In this document: positions 24,989-35,479 of the stretch, one piece after another | How the letters are laid out: each line of letters opens with the position of its first letter | Position numbering within the stretch: position 1 is the first letter of the stretch | From: Kitasatospora phosalacinea | GTDB lineage: Bacteria; Actinomycetota; Actinomycetes; Streptomycetales; Streptomycetaceae | Reading direction: 5' to 3' | Assembly (NCBI RefSeq): GCF_030268885.1 | Contig: NZ_BSSA01000028.1 | Location: forward strand, 49,265 to 113,264 | Length of the DNA stretch: 64,000 bases | Translations under genes and position numbers: made by a program | The notes under the pieces: generated by a model | Told to the model about the DNA's origin: nothing | Seen by the model: only the letters and a program-made list of their open reading frames with translations | Databases searched by the model: none

Positions 24989-26440
24989 GTGCACAGCCGA
25001 AATCCGAGCCGCCGGCGACTGTCCGTGCTGCTCACCGCGATGGTCGCGACCGTGGCGGCCCTGGCGGCGATGCTCGTCACCGGCCCCGCCGCCCAGGCCG
25101 CGAGCACCGGCGCCCTGAAGAGCGTCGCCTCCGGCCGCTGCCTCGACGTGGCGGGCGGCAGCCAGACCGACGGTGCGCTGCTGCAGATCTACGACTGCTG
25201 GAACGGCACCAACCAGCAGTGGACGCTGACGTCCGCCAACGAGCTGACCGTCTACGGCAACAAGTGCCTGGACGTCCCCAACCACGCCACCGCCGCGGGC
25301 ACCCGGGTGCAGATCTGGGCCTGCAGCGGCGGCGCGAACCAGAAGTGGCAGCTGAACGCCGACGGCAGCATCACCGGCGTCGAGTCCGGCCTGTGCCTGG
25401 ACGTCACCGGCGGCGCCACCGCCAACGGCACCGCCGTGGAGCTGTGGAACTGCAACGGCCGCACCAACCAGCAGTGGACCGGCCTGACCGCGGGCACCCC
25501 GACCACGCCCCCGCCGTCCTCCGGCGGCACCACCTGCCCGCTCCCGTCCACCTACCGCTGGTCCTCGACCGGCGCGCTGGCGCAGCCCGCCAACGGCTGG
25601 GCCGCGGTCAAGGACTTCACCAACGTCGTCTACAACGGCAAGCACCTGGTGTACGCCTCGAACGTGAACGGGTCCACGTACGGCTCGATGGCGTTCGCGC
25701 CGTTCACCAACTGGTCCGACATGGCCTCGGCCGCCCAGACCGGGATGAGCCAGTCCGCGGTGGCGCCGACCCTGTTCTACTTCGCGCCGAAGAACATCTG
25801 GATCCTGGCCTACCAGTGGGGCGCGTGGCCGTTCATCTACCGCACCTCCAGCGACCCGACCAACCCGAACGGCTGGTCCGCGCCGCAGCCGCTGTTCACC
25901 GGCAGCATCCCGAACTCCGGCACCGGGCCGATCGACCAGACGCTGATCGCCGACGACCAGAACATGTACCTGTTCTTCGCGGGTGACAACGGCAGCATCT
26001 ACCGGGCGAGCATGCCGATCGGCAACTTCCCGGGCAGCTTCGGCTCCTCGTACACCACGGTGATGACCGACACCGCGAAGAACCTGTTCGAGGCCCCGCA
26101 GGTCTACAAGGTCAAGGGCCAGAACCAGTACCTGATGATCGTCGAGGCCCGGGGCGCCACCGAGCAGCGCTACTTCCGCTCCTTCACCGCCACCAGCCTG
26201 AACGGTACGTGGACCCCGCAGGCCGCCACCGAGTCCAACCCGTTCGCGGGCAAGGCCAACAGCGGCGCGGGCTGGACCAACGACATCAGCCACGGCGACC
26301 TGGTGCGCAACAACCCCGACCAGACCATGACCATCGACCCCTGCAACCTGCAGCTGCTCTACCAGGGCAAGTCGCCGACCGCGACCGGCACCTACGACCA
26401 GCTCCCGTGGCGCCCGGGCGTGCTGACCCTGCAGCACTGA
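24989..26440 (+). CDS. Secreted GH62 alpha-L-arabinofuranosidase with N-terminal CBM13
   Basis: A 483-residue exported enzyme that removes arabinofuranosyl side chains from arabinoxylan. Signal peptide 1-38; CBM13 trefoil about 40-165 with NQQW and NQKW repeats; linker of Thr/Pro/Ser; GH62 propeller about 186-483 beginning CPLPSTYRWSS, with the base Asp in VKDFTNVVY and the later GTGPIDQTL and NLFEAPQVYKV segments expected to carry the other two acidic residues. The GTG at 24989 follows AGAGGAGATT. The layout CBM13-GH62 is well known in Streptomyces. It works with the GH10 enzyme upstream, and both genes carry LacI-type operators of related classes. Confidence 0.93.
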   Translation: MHSRNPSRRRLSVLLTAMVATVAALAAMLVTGPAAQAASTGALKSVASGRCLDVAGGSQTDGALLQIYDCWNGTNQQWTLTSANELTVYGNKCLDVPNHATAAGTRVQIWACSGGANQKWQLNADGSITGVESGLCLDVTGGATANGTAVELWNCNGRTNQQWTGLTAGTPTTPPPSSGGTTCPLPSTYRWSSTGALAQPANGWAAVKDFTNVVYNGKHLVYASNVNGSTYGSMAFAPFTNWSDMASAAQTGMSQSAVAPTLFYFAPKNIWILAYQWGAWPFIYRTSSDPTNPNGWSAPQPLFTGSIPNSGTGPIDQTLIADDQNMYLFFAGDNGSIYRASMPIGNFPGSFGSSYTTVMTDTAKNLFEAPQVYKVKGQNQYLMIVEARGATEQRYFRSFTATSLNGTWTPQAATESNPFAGKANSGAGWTNDISHGDLVRNNPDQTMTIDPCNLQLLYQGKSPTATGTYDQLPWRPGVLTLQH

Positions 26441-26456
26441 CCCCTCCCCCACGCGT

Positions 26457-26490
26457 TGCGCCCCGCCGAGCAGCTGCTCGGCGGGGCGCA
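26457..26490. terminator. Bidirectional terminator
   Basis: A perfect 34-bp palindrome (two 17-base arms) in the 62-base gap between the converging GH62 and solute-binding-protein genes. Confidence 0.9.
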
Positions 26491-26502
26491 GTCGTCGCGG
26501 GA

Positions 26503-28206
26503 TCAGCCGCGCGGGCTGAGGTGCAGGATGATGTACTCGTACGCCTGGGAGTTCGGGCCCGGGTTGACGTAGGGGTCCTTCTCGTTCGGCCAGCCGACGA
26601 AGTCGGTGTCGTTGTACTCGTACCAGGCCGCGCCGTAGAACACCGGGACGGCGGGGACGTCGTCCGACATGATCTGCTGGAGGGTGTTCAGCGCGGCCTT
26701 CTCGGCCTCGGCGTCGCCCGCGTTCTGGAACGCCTTGACGGCGTCGCGGACCTTCGGGGAGTCGTACTTGCTGAAGTCACCGGCCGCGACCTGGCCGGTC
26801 TCGGCGCCCATGCTCGGGTCGAGGACGTACTGCAGGCGCTGGAACGGGGTGCCGCCCTGGCCCCAGTGGATGGCCGCCTCGTAGTTGCCGGTGGTGATGG
26901 CGGTGTTCCAGCTGTTGAAGTCGAAGGCGCCGTTCGTGCTGACGTCGAAGCCGAGCGCGTTCAGGTCCTTGGCCATCGCCTGCGCGGTGCACCAGTAGTC
27001 GGAGAACGAGTTCGGGTCGATGATGGTGAACTTGATGGTCTTGCCGTCGCGGGTCCACTTGCCGCTGCCGTCCTTGGTCCAGCCCGCCCCGCCGAGCAGC
27101 GAGTCGACCTTGGCCGCGTCGGCCTCCGGCTTGAGGTCGTCGGCCAGCGCCGGGTTCAGCATCGCCTGGTCGACCGGCAGCAGCAGGCCGCCGGAGGAGG
27201 TGGCGGGACGGGCGTAGTCGGTCTCGCACTGGCCCGCGTAGGCGCGGCGGTTGAGGCCGGCGCTGATCGCCTTGCGGACCGCGGGGTCGGCGAGCGCGGG
27301 GGAGGTGGTGCTCTTGTTGTTGAGCATCAAGGAGACCGTGTTGGACGCCGGGAAGTACGGCGCGGTGCTCTGGAACAGGTGGTGGTGTTCCGGGTCCTTG
27401 CCGACGAAGGTGTTCTGGACGTTGTTGATGTTGTTGCCGGTGAGGTCGATCTCGCCGTTGTTGAGCGCCAGGGTGGCGGCGTCGTTGGTCGCGTAGGCGG
27501 GGAAGGAGATGTGCTGCACCTTCGGCTTCTCGCGGAAGGCCGGGTTGACCTTGAAGGTGATGTTCTGCGCGGTGAACTTGTCCACCAGGTACGGGCCGGT
27601 GCCGATCGCCTGGTCGGCCTTGATGACCGCGTTGCCCGGGCTGCTGATGGTGGACCAGACGTGCTCGGGCACGATCAGCTGGTTGCCGATGCCGATGAAG
27701 TTCGCCTTCTGCGGGCCGTCGAAGGTCAGCACGACGGTGGTGGCGTCGGGGGTGGTGATGCTGCTCGGCAGCGGCGCGCCGCCGGTGTTGGTGGCCGGGT
27801 TGGCCTTCAGCATCTCGAAGGTGAACTTGACGTCCGCGGAGGTGAAGGGCTTGCCGTCGCTGAAGTTGATGCCGGACTGCAGGGCCAGGGTGAGCGTCCG
27901 GTTGTCGTTCGACCACTCGTAGGACTTGGCGAGCCACGGGATCGGCGGCTGGTCGGCCTTGAGGGTGTTGAACTGGAAGAGCGGCTCGAAGATCAGCGAG
28001 CGGGCGTTCTGGGCCGAGAGGAAGGAGTTCCCGTCGAAGGGGTTGTAGTTCTCGGTGAACGACGGCATCGGGGCCGACTCGACCACCAGGGTCCGGTCGG
28101 CGCCGGCGTCGGTGGACTTCGAGTCGCCGGAGTCGGTGCAGGCGGTCGCGCCGAGGCCGACGGCGGCGACCAGGGCGAGGGCTCTGAGAGCGGTGGAACG
28201 GCGCAT
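26503..28206 (-). CDS. ABC importer solute-binding lipoprotein, family 5 (Opp/Dpp type)
   Basis: A 567-residue lipoprotein with lipobox LGATAC near residue 23. It has family 5 features: a two-lobe fold with YEWSNDNRTLTLALQSGINFSDGKPFTSADV near the N-terminus and KAISAGLNRRAYAG in the middle. It is the last gene of an operon that begins with a GH1 beta-glucosidase. Family 5 proteins bind oligopeptides, but related importers bind cellobiose and beta-glucans in Thermotoga and Pyrococcus. Cello-oligosaccharide or another beta-glucoside as ligand is inferred from the operon. Sequence alone does not settle it. Confidence 0.85.
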   Translation of the reverse strand: MRRSTALRALALVAAVGLGATACTDSGDSKSTDAGADRTLVVESAPMPSFTENYNPFDGNSFLSAQNARSLIFEPLFQFNTLKADQPPIPWLAKSYEWSNDNRTLTLALQSGINFSDGKPFTSADVKFTFEMLKANPATNTGGAPLPSSITTPDATTVVLTFDGPQKANFIGIGNQLIVPEHVWSTISSPGNAVIKADQAIGTGPYLVDKFTAQNITFKVNPAFREKPKVQHISFPAYATNDAATLALNNGEIDLTGNNINNVQNTFVGKDPEHHHLFQSTAPYFPASNTVSLMLNNKSTTSPALADPAVRKAISAGLNRRAYAGQCETDYARPATSSGGLLLPVDQAMLNPALADDLKPEADAAKVDSLLGGAGWTKDGSGKWTRDGKTIKFTIIDPNSFSDYWCTAQAMAKDLNALGFDVSTNGAFDFNSWNTAITTGNYEAAIHWGQGGTPFQRLQYVLDPSMGAETGQVAAGDFSKYDSPKVRDAVKAFQNAGDAEAEKAALNTLQQIMSDDVPAVPVFYGAAWYEYNDTDFVGWPNEKDPYVNPGPNSQAYEYIILHLSPRG

Positions 28207-28266
28207 GAGTGGGAGCTCCTGGGGTGGGGTTCTCGGGTGGGTTCCGGGTGGTGCGGTGACGGTCGC

Positions 28267-29300
28267 TCAGGCGGGCGTGGTGCCGGGTGCCCGCTCGGGG
28301 TCGAGCAGCCAGCAGGCGGCGACCTGGTCGCCTGCCGCGGGTCGCACCGGCGGCGCGGTCTCGGCGCACACCGGCATCGCGAGCGGGCAGCGCGGGTGGA
28401 AGCGGCAGCCGCTCGGCGGGTCGATCAGGCTGGGCGGCGCGCCGCGCCCGCGCAGCAGCACCGGTTCGCGGCGCTGCGGGTCGGGGGCGGCGCTCAGCAG
28501 CAGCCGGGTGTAGGGGTGCGCCGGCTCGTCGGTGACCTGGACGGCCGGGCCGGACTCGACGATCTGCCCGGCGTACATCACCACGACGGTGTCGGCGAGG
28601 TAGCGGGCCGAGGCGATGTCGTGGGTGACGTACAGGATGGCGAGCCGTTCGCGCTCGCGCAACTCGTCGAGCAGGTTGAGCACGCCGAGGCGGATCGAGA
28701 CGTCGAGCATGGAGACCGGCTCGTCGGCGAGCAGCACCCGGGGCTGGACGGCGAGGCCGCGGGCGATGGCGACCCGCTGGCGCTGGCCGCCGGACAGCTC
28801 GTGCGGGAACTTGTCGAGGTAGCGTTCGGCCGGGGTGAGGCTGACGCGTTCGAGCAACTCCGCCGCGCGGGCGTCGAGTTCGGACCCGCGCAGGCCGTGG
28901 TGCAGCTTGAGCGGGCGCTGCAGGTGGTAGCGGATGCTGTGCACGGCGTTCAGCGAGGAGAACGGGTCCTGCAGCACCAGGTGGACCTGGCCGGCGTAGC
29001 CGCGCCGGGCCCGCGCCGAGTCGCCGACCGGCTCGCCGTCCAGCAGCAGTTCGCCCGCGGTCGGGGCGATGAGGCGGGTCAGCAGCCGCGACAGGGTGGA
29101 CTTGCCGGAGCCGGACTCGCCGACCACGGCGGTGACCGTGCCCTCCGGCAGGGCCAGCGAGACGTCCTCGACGGCGCGCACGACCCGGCCGCGCCGCAGT
29201 CCCCCGTGGACCGGGAAGTGCTTGGTGAGGCCGCGGGCCTCCAGGGCGGGGGTGCCCGGTCGCTTCGGGCCGTGCACCACCCGGGCGGTGTCGGTGCTGG

Positions 29301-29304
<4 letters not shown>
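28267..29304 (-). CDS. ABC importer ATPase, OppF/DppF type
   Basis: A 345-residue nucleotide-binding subunit: Walker A GESGSGKST, signature LSGGQRQR, Walker B VLLADEP, and the C-terminal oligopeptide-transporter extension with RFHPRCPLAMPVC (cysteine-rich, iron-sulfur-like in some members). It starts at GTG 29304, overlapping the stop of the preceding ATPase gene (GTGA). It forms a heterodimer with the product of 29301-30347. Confidence 0.9.
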
Positions 29305-30343
<1,039 letters not shown>

Positions 30344-30347
<4 letters not shown>

Positions 30348-31306
30348 GGCTGCGCCTCCTTCAGCGGGACGGGGTTCGACGGCGCGGCCGCGGGCTCCGG
30401 TGCCGCGGTCTTCAGCACGGGGGTGAGGCCGAGGCGGAAGACCACCCCGCGGGCCCGGCCGGTGCGGGCCGAGGTCAGCCTGGGGTTGATCACCTCGTCG
30501 ATCCCGAAGTTGACCAGGGCCAGGGCGATCCCGACCAGCGCGACGGCCAGCGCGGGCGGCAGGTACCACCACCAGTAGCCGTTGACGGCGGCGCCCGAGG
30601 ACTGGGCCTCGTTGAGCACGGTGCCCCAGGTCACCGAGGCGGGGCTGATGACGCCGAGCCAGGCCAGTGCGGTGTAGGTGCCGATGCCGTAGATGACGGT
30701 GAAGATGAAGGCGGACGCCAGGATCGGCAGCAGGTTCGGCACCACCTCGAACAGGATGATCCGCCAGGTGCGTTCGCCGATCACCCGGGCCGCCTCGACG
30801 TAGTCGGCCGCGCGCAGCGCCAGGGTCTGCGCCCGGAGCACGCGTGCGCCCCAGGCCCAGGCGGTGAGGGCGATCACCGAGCCGATCAGCAGCGGGTTGC
30901 TGGTCTCCGAGGGCGGTAGCGGCTTCATGATCACCATCAGGATCAGCAGGCCGGGCAGTGCCAGGAAGATGTTGGCCAGCGCCGAGAGCAGGTCGTCCAC
31001 CAGGCCGCCGACGAAGCCGGCGGTGACGCCGACCACGACGGACAGCAGGCAGGCGAACATGCCCGCGAGGAAGGAGATCAGCAGGGTGTCCCGGCCGCCG
31101 CTCAGCAGCCGCGAGAACAGGTCGTGCTGCTGCTGGTCGGTGCCGAGCCAGAACCGGCCCGAGGGGGCGAGCGGCAGACCGCTGGTGCGGTCGGCCTGCC
31201 AGTCGGCGGAGTGCGGCGCGATCAGCGGTCCGACCACGGCCAGCAGCAGGAGCAGCAGCAGCAGGACCGAGCCGGCGAGCACTTTCGGGGAGCGGAGCGC
31301 ACGCAT
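30344..31306 (-). CDS. ABC importer permease, DppC type
   Basis: A 320-residue inner-membrane permease with about six helices. The EAA-type loop reads YVEAARVIGERTWRIILFEVVPN. The N-terminus has the DppC pattern of one helix followed by a periplasmic segment (HDLFSRLLSGGRDTLLISF). It pairs with the product of 31310-32299, whose stop is three bases away. Confidence 0.9.
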
Positions 31307-31309
31307 CGC

Positions 31310-32299
31310 TCAGGCCTCCTTGCGGGCACGGGGGTCGAGGGCGACGTAGGCGAGGTCCGCGACCAGGTTCACGGCCAGCACGGTGAAGACGACGACCAGC
31401 AGGATGCCCTGGAGGAGCGGGTAGTCGCCGGTGAGGATGGCCTGGTAGATCTGCCAGCCGACGCCGGGGTAGGTGAAGACGATCTCGGTGACCAGCGAGC
31501 CGGTGACCACCAGGCTGATCGACAGGGCGAAGTTGGAGATGGTCGGCAGGATCGCGTTGCGCGCCGCCACCGCGGCCACCCGCCACTGCGGGAGCCCCTT
31601 CGCGGCGGCGACCAGGACGTAGTCCTCGTCCATCGTGGTGATCATCATGTTGCGCATGCCGATCACCCAGCCGGCCAGCGAGGCCAGCACCACGGTCAGC
31701 GCCGGCAGCGTGCCGTGCTCGATCACGCTGGTGACGAACGGTCCGTTCCAGCCCGGCGTCAGGTGGGCGTGCCGGCCGATGTCGTAGCCGTTCTGGTAGG
31801 GGAAGAAGCCGCCGAAGTAGCCGAGGGTCATCATCACCAGGAAGGCCAGGATGAAGTACGGCACGGACTGGAAGAAGGTGACGGCGGGCAGCAGGCCGTC
31901 CAGCAGCCCGTTGCGCTTCCAGCCGACGACGATCCCGGCCAGCGTGCCGATCACGAAGGCCAGCGCGGTCGCCGTGCCGACCAGGCCCAGCGTCCACGGC
32001 AGGGTGTCGCCCAGGATCGAGGACACCGGCGCGGACTGCGAGGTGGACAGGCCCAGGTCGCCGTGGAGCAGGCTGGACAGGTAGGTCAGGTACTGGCTCA
32101 GCAGGCTGTGGTCGCCGCCGGTGCCGTACTGCGCCTCCAGCGCCCGGATCGCGTCCGGGTCGAGGTTGGCGCCGCGCAGTTTGGCCAGCGCGTTCTGCAG
32201 GGCGCTGCCGGGCAGCAGCCGGGCCAGGAAGAAGTTCAGGGTCACCGCGGCGAAGCCGGCCAGCAGGTAGAAGCCGAGGCGGCGCAGTAGCGTCCGCAT
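31310..32299 (-). CDS. ABC importer permease, DppB type
   Basis: A 329-residue permease with about six helices, typical DppB start LLRRLGFYLLAGFAAVTLNFF and ARLLPG, and the loop YVLVAAAKGLPQWRVAAVAARNA. The ATG at 32299 has GAAGGGAG upstream; an in-frame ATG at 32332 is possible but lies before that site. The gap to the GH1 gene is 91 bases, with no clear terminator. Confidence 0.9.
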   Translation of the reverse strand: MRTLLRRLGFYLLAGFAAVTLNFFLARLLPGSALQNALAKLRGANLDPDAIRALEAQYGTGGDHSLLSQYLTYLSSLLHGDLGLSTSQSAPVSSILGDTLPWTLGLVGTATALAFVIGTLAGIVVGWKRNGLLDGLLPAVTFFQSVPYFILAFLVMMTLGYFGGFFPYQNGYDIGRHAHLTPGWNGPFVTSVIEHGTLPALTVVLASLAGWVIGMRNMMITTMDEDYVLVAAAKGLPQWRVAAVAARNAILPTISNFALSISLVVTGSLVTEIVFTYPGVGWQIYQAILTGDYPLLQGILLVVVFTVLAVNLVADLAYVALDPRARKEA

Positions 32300-32390
32300 G
32301 CCGATGCTCCCTTCGGGGTCCTCGGGCGCCACTGGCGCGTGGGTGGGCGGTGCGGCCGGGCGGCCGCGGGTCCGGTGGGGCGGGGCACGG

Positions 32391-33836
32391 TCAGGACAGC
32401 GAGCGCGGGACGGTGCCGGTGCGGCAGGCCCGGCCGTACCAGTGCGCGCTGTTCTTCGGGGTGCGCCGCTGGGTGGGGAAGTCGACGTGCACCATGCCGA
32501 AGCGCTTGGCGTAGCCGTACGCCCACTCGAAGTTGTCCAGCAGCGACCACAGGAAGTAGCCCGCCACCGGCACGCCCGCCTCGATCGCCTGGTGCACCGC
32601 GGTCAGGTGCTGGTGGACGAAGGCGATCCGGTCCTGGTCGTTCACCACGCCCTCGGGGGTGACGTAGTCCTCGCAGGCCATCCCGTTCTCGGTGACGATC
32701 ACGGGCAGGTCGGGGCGCTCCAGGTGGATCCGGTCGACCAGGTCGCGCAGGCCGGTCGGGTCGATGCTCCAGTTCATCGCGGTCAGCTCGCCGGGTGGCT
32801 GGTGGAAGGCCACGTGCTCCGAGCCGGGCCACGGCGAGTGGTCGCTGCTGCCGTGGCAGGTGTCGCGGGAGGCGCCGCTGCCGGAGACCACCGCCGGGGA
32901 GTAGTAGTTCAGGCCGAGCTGGTCGATCGGCGCGCCGATCGCCGCCAGGTCGCCGGGGTGCACCAGCTTCTCCCAGTCGACCAGGTGCGCGGTGTCCTGC
33001 TGCAGGTCCGCGTCGTAGCGGCCGCGCAGCACCGGGCTCAGGAAGATCCGGTTGCCGACCGCGTCTATCCGGCGCACCGCCTCCTGGTCCTCCGGGCTCT
33101 CGGTGAGCGGCCGCACCTGGTGCAGGTTGAGCGAGACGGACAGCTGGGCGGTGGCCGGCAGCGCGGCGCGCAGCGCGGCCACGCCGCGGCCGTGCGCCAG
33201 GTTCAGGTGGTGGGCGGCCTTGAGCGCCTCGGCCGGGTCGGTGCGGCCCGGGGCGTGCACGCCGGAGCCGTAGCCGAGGAAGGCCGAGCACCAGGGCTCG
33301 TTCAGCGTGGTCCAGTGCCGCACCCGGTCGCCGAGGGCCCCGGCCACCAGGGAGGTGTACTCGCCGAAGCGCTCCGCGGTCTCCCGGACCGTCCAGCCGC
33401 CGGCGTCCTCCAGGTGCTGCGGCAGGTCCCAGTGGTAGAGCGTGACCAGCGGGGTGATGCCGGCCGCCAGCAGCTCGTCGACCAGGGCGCGGTAGAAGTC
33501 GAGCCCGCGCTCGACGGCCGGGCCGCGGCCGGTCGGCTGCACCCGGGGCCAGGCCACCGAGAAGCGGTACGCGGTCAGCCCGAGGTCCTTCATCAGCGCG
33601 ACGTCCTCGCGCCAGCGGTGGTAGTGGTCGACCGCCAGGTCGCCGGTGTCGCCGCGGTTGACCTTTCCCGGCGTGTGGCTGAAGGTGTCCCAGATCGACG
33701 GGGTCCGGCCGTCCTCGGCGACCGCGCCCTCGATCTGGTACGCCGAGGTGGCGGTGCCCCAGAGGAAGTCGGGCGGGAAGCGGAGGACGTCGTCGGTATG
33801 GGCCTCGGCGGCCTTGCGGTCCTGGACCTCGGTCAT
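32391..33836 (-). CDS. GH1 beta-glucosidase
   Basis: A 481-residue cytoplasmic enzyme that hydrolyses cellobiose and short cello-oligosaccharides. FPPDFLWGTATSAYQIEGA is the N-terminal family signature; the acid/base is E180 in TLNEPW and the nucleophile E383 in VTENGM; WSLLDNFEWAYGY is the C-terminal mark. There is no signal peptide. It is first in an operon with a complete Opp/Dpp-type importer. The ATG at 33836 is preferred; an ATG at 33857 would translate through the operator at 33839-33852. Control is by that TGGGAGC operator and two TGGAAGC operators upstream, so the operon should open when cello-oligosaccharides are present. Confidence 0.93.
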   Translation of the reverse strand: MTEVQDRKAAEAHTDDVLRFPPDFLWGTATSAYQIEGAVAEDGRTPSIWDTFSHTPGKVNRGDTGDLAVDHYHRWREDVALMKDLGLTAYRFSVAWPRVQPTGRGPAVERGLDFYRALVDELLAAGITPLVTLYHWDLPQHLEDAGGWTVRETAERFGEYTSLVAGALGDRVRHWTTLNEPWCSAFLGYGSGVHAPGRTDPAEALKAAHHLNLAHGRGVAALRAALPATAQLSVSLNLHQVRPLTESPEDQEAVRRIDAVGNRIFLSPVLRGRYDADLQQDTAHLVDWEKLVHPGDLAAIGAPIDQLGLNYYSPAVVSGSGASRDTCHGSSDHSPWPGSEHVAFHQPPGELTAMNWSIDPTGLRDLVDRIHLERPDLPVIVTENGMACEDYVTPEGVVNDQDRIAFVHQHLTAVHQAIEAGVPVAGYFLWSLLDNFEWAYGYAKRFGMVHVDFPTQRRTPKNSAHWYGRACRTGTVPRSLS

Positions 33837-33838
33837 TG

Positions 33839-33852
33839 TGGGAGCGCTCCCA
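33839..33852. promoter_or_regulatory. CebR-type operator, TGGGAGC class, abutting the GH1 start codon
   Basis: TGGGAGCGCTCCCA ends two bases before the ATG. Its GGGAG is also the only Shine-Dalgarno-like sequence, so the same bases may serve as repressor site and ribosome binding site. Confidence 0.85.
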
Positions 33853-33940
33853 TACATTCGGAACGGAGACCCGCCGCGACGTCTGAACGGTGCGGCGGGC
33901 GGGCAAGAAGATAAGGAAGATCAGGGGGCCAGCCGGGAGC

Positions 33941-33954
33941 CGGAAGCGCTTCCA
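33941..33954. promoter_or_regulatory. LacI-family operator, TGGAAGC class
   Basis: CGGAAGCGCTTCCA, one mismatch from the palindrome, just downstream of the GH1 operon promoter. Confidence 0.8.
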
Positions 33955-33968
33955 GCGGCGTTGCCGGA

Positions 33969-33998
33969 AGTTTCTGGCTCGTCAGGCGTATGTGTCAA
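33969..33998 (-). promoter_or_regulatory. Promoter of the GH1-importer operon
   Basis: On the minus strand TTGACA (33993-33998) and GAAACT (33969-33974), 18 bases apart. It lies between the operators centred 89 bp apart at 33947 and 34036, an arrangement that would allow looping. Confidence 0.55.
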
Positions 33999-34029
33999 GG
34001 ATTTGAACAGCCCGTATCACAAATGAAAC

Positions 34030-34043
34030 TGGAAGCGCTTCCA
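34030..34043. promoter_or_regulatory. LacI-family operator, TGGAAGC class
   Basis: TGGAAGCGCTTCCA, perfect and extended to 18 bp (ACTGGAAGCGCTTCCAGT), upstream of the GH1 operon -35 box. The stretch 34046-34137 is GC-rich direct-repeat sequence with no gene. Confidence 0.85.
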
Positions 34044-34137
34044 GTCGTGACCGAAGCAGCCCGGCGGGCGACGGAACGGGCGGCAGAGCGGGCTGCCCGG
34101 CGGGCGGCAGGACGGGCGGCAGGGCGGCAACGCCGAC

Positions 34138-34176
34138 GGCCCGGCTCCCGCCGCGCGGGCGGGCGGGGGCCGGGCC
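34138..34176 (-). terminator. Terminator after the first LacI gene
   Basis: A 15-bp stem (34138-34152 with 34162-34176) with a single mismatch, 15 bases past the LacI stop. Confidence 0.65.
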
Positions 34177-34191
34177 GGAACTCCGGGCGGG

Positions 34192-35223
34192 TCAGGCTCC
34201 CGTCGGCACGTCCGGGGCGGACTCGCGCACGGTCAGCCGGGTCGGCAGGATCAGCGGGCTGGGGTCGTCCCCCTCGATGGCGCCCACCAGCATCCTGGCC
34301 ATCTCGCGCCCCAGCGACCGCACCGGCTGGTGCACGGTGGTGAGCGGCGGGGCGGTGTGCCGGGCGCTGGCCAGGTCGTTGAAGCCGATCACCGCGACGT
34401 CCTCGGGCACCCGCAGCCCGTGCGCACGCAGCGTGCGCAGCGCGCCGATCGCCATCGCGTCGGAGGCGGTGAACAGCGCGTCCGGCGCGGGGTGGGCCGC
34501 GAGCAGCCGCTCCATCGCCGCGGCCCCGCCGTCCTCGGTGAAGTCACCGGCCTCGACGCCGAGCAGCGGGATCCCGGCCAGGGCCAGCCCTTCGGTGAAG
34601 CCCTGTTCGCGGGCGGCGGCGACCTGGGTGTCCAGCTGGCCGGTGATCATGACGGGCCGTCGGCGCCCGGTCCGCACGAAGTGCTCGGCCGCCAGCCGGG
34701 CGCCGCCCCGGTTGTCGGCGTCCACGTACCAGCGCGGCTCGCCGGTGAGCGGCAGGCCGCCGAACACCACCGGGAGGTCGGTCTGCTCGGCGAGCCGGCC
34801 GAGCGGGTCGTCGCCGCGCAGCGCCATCAGCATCACGCCGTCGGCGCGGCGCGAGCGCAGCAGCCGCTCCAGGCGGTCGCGCCCGCGCGGGGTGTTGGCC
34901 AGCAGCAGGACCAGCTCCAGGTCGGTCTGCTCCAGCGCGGCGCTCACGCCGACGATGACCTCGGCGAAGAAGGGGTCCGCGAACAGGCCCGGCTCGTCGC
35001 TGGAGACCGCCAGCACCACCGCGCCGACCCGGCGGCTGGCCAGGGCCTGTGCGGTCGGGTTGGGGACGAAGCCGAGTTCGCGCACCGCGCGTTCGACCGC
35101 CTCCCGCTTGGCGCGGCTGACGTGCGGGGCGTTGTTGATCACCCGGGAGGCCGCCGTGCGCGAGACGCCGGCGCGCTGGGCCACCTCGTCGAGAGTGGGC
35201 ATGCGCTTGGGTGACGACTCCAT
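34192..35223 (-). CDS. LacI family regulator of the cellulose genes
   Basis: A 343-residue repressor. The N-terminal helix-turn-helix reads PTLDEVAQRAGVSRTAASRVINN, followed by the hinge FVPNPTAQALASRR. The periplasmic-binding-protein-like effector domain spans about 62-335. Four TGGAAGC-class operators lie in its immediate surroundings: upstream of itself (35337), of the divergent GH6 gene (35480), and two before the GH1 operon (33941, 34030). It is therefore the likely TGGAAGC reader, autoregulated, with cellobiose or cello-oligosaccharide as inducer. It resembles CebR, which reads TGGGAGCGCTCCCA; whether it also binds that class is open. Confidence 0.88.
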   Translation of the reverse strand: MESSPKRMPTLDEVAQRAGVSRTAASRVINNAPHVSRAKREAVERAVRELGFVPNPTAQALASRRVGAVVLAVSSDEPGLFADPFFAEVIVGVSAALEQTDLELVLLLANTPRGRDRLERLLRSRRADGVMLMALRGDDPLGRLAEQTDLPVVFGGLPLTGEPRWYVDADNRGGARLAAEHFVRTGRRRPVMITGQLDTQVAAAREQGFTEGLALAGIPLLGVEAGDFTEDGGAAAMERLLAAHPAPDALFTASDAMAIGALRTLRAHGLRVPEDVAVIGFNDLASARHTAPPLTTVHQPVRSLGREMARMLVGAIEGDDPSPLILPTRLTVRESAPDVPTGA

Positions 35224-35336
35224 GGAAACGGCTGCTCCTCGGGCTGCGGGCGTCGGACAGGGGTCATGATTCCACGGCGTTCACCGGCCACGGAGCCGAC
35301 GGGGAGCGGCACCCGGTCCGGCTGGGCGAGGGAAAC

Positions 35337-35350
35337 TGGTAGCGCTTCCA
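35337..35350. promoter_or_regulatory. LacI-family operator, TGGAAGC class (imperfect)
   Basis: TGGTAGCGCTTCCA, one base off the palindrome. On the minus strand it lies where the -10 would be for TTGATG at 35363-35368, so it probably serves autoregulation of the LacI gene. Confidence 0.75.
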
Positions 35351-35420
35351 GCGTACCCCGACCATCAAGTCCCGACAGGGGTCGAAGCACGGCGGCCCGA
35401 CGGAGCTGGTGCAGGAAGTA

Positions 35421-35450
35421 TTGACACGGCTCCCCTCCGCGCCCAATCAT
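35421..35450 (+). promoter_or_regulatory. Promoter of the GH6 genes
   Basis: TTGACA (35421-35426) followed after 18 bases by AATCAT (35445-35450), upstream of the operator at 35480. Confidence 0.55.
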
Positions 35451-35479
35451 CCCCTCACGCGATGTGATTCGCGAAAAAC

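Noticed and set aside
33837..33857. Upstream ATG (33857) as the GH1 start
   Set aside because: It would translate the operator, lacks a ribosome binding site, and adds residues without family similarity.
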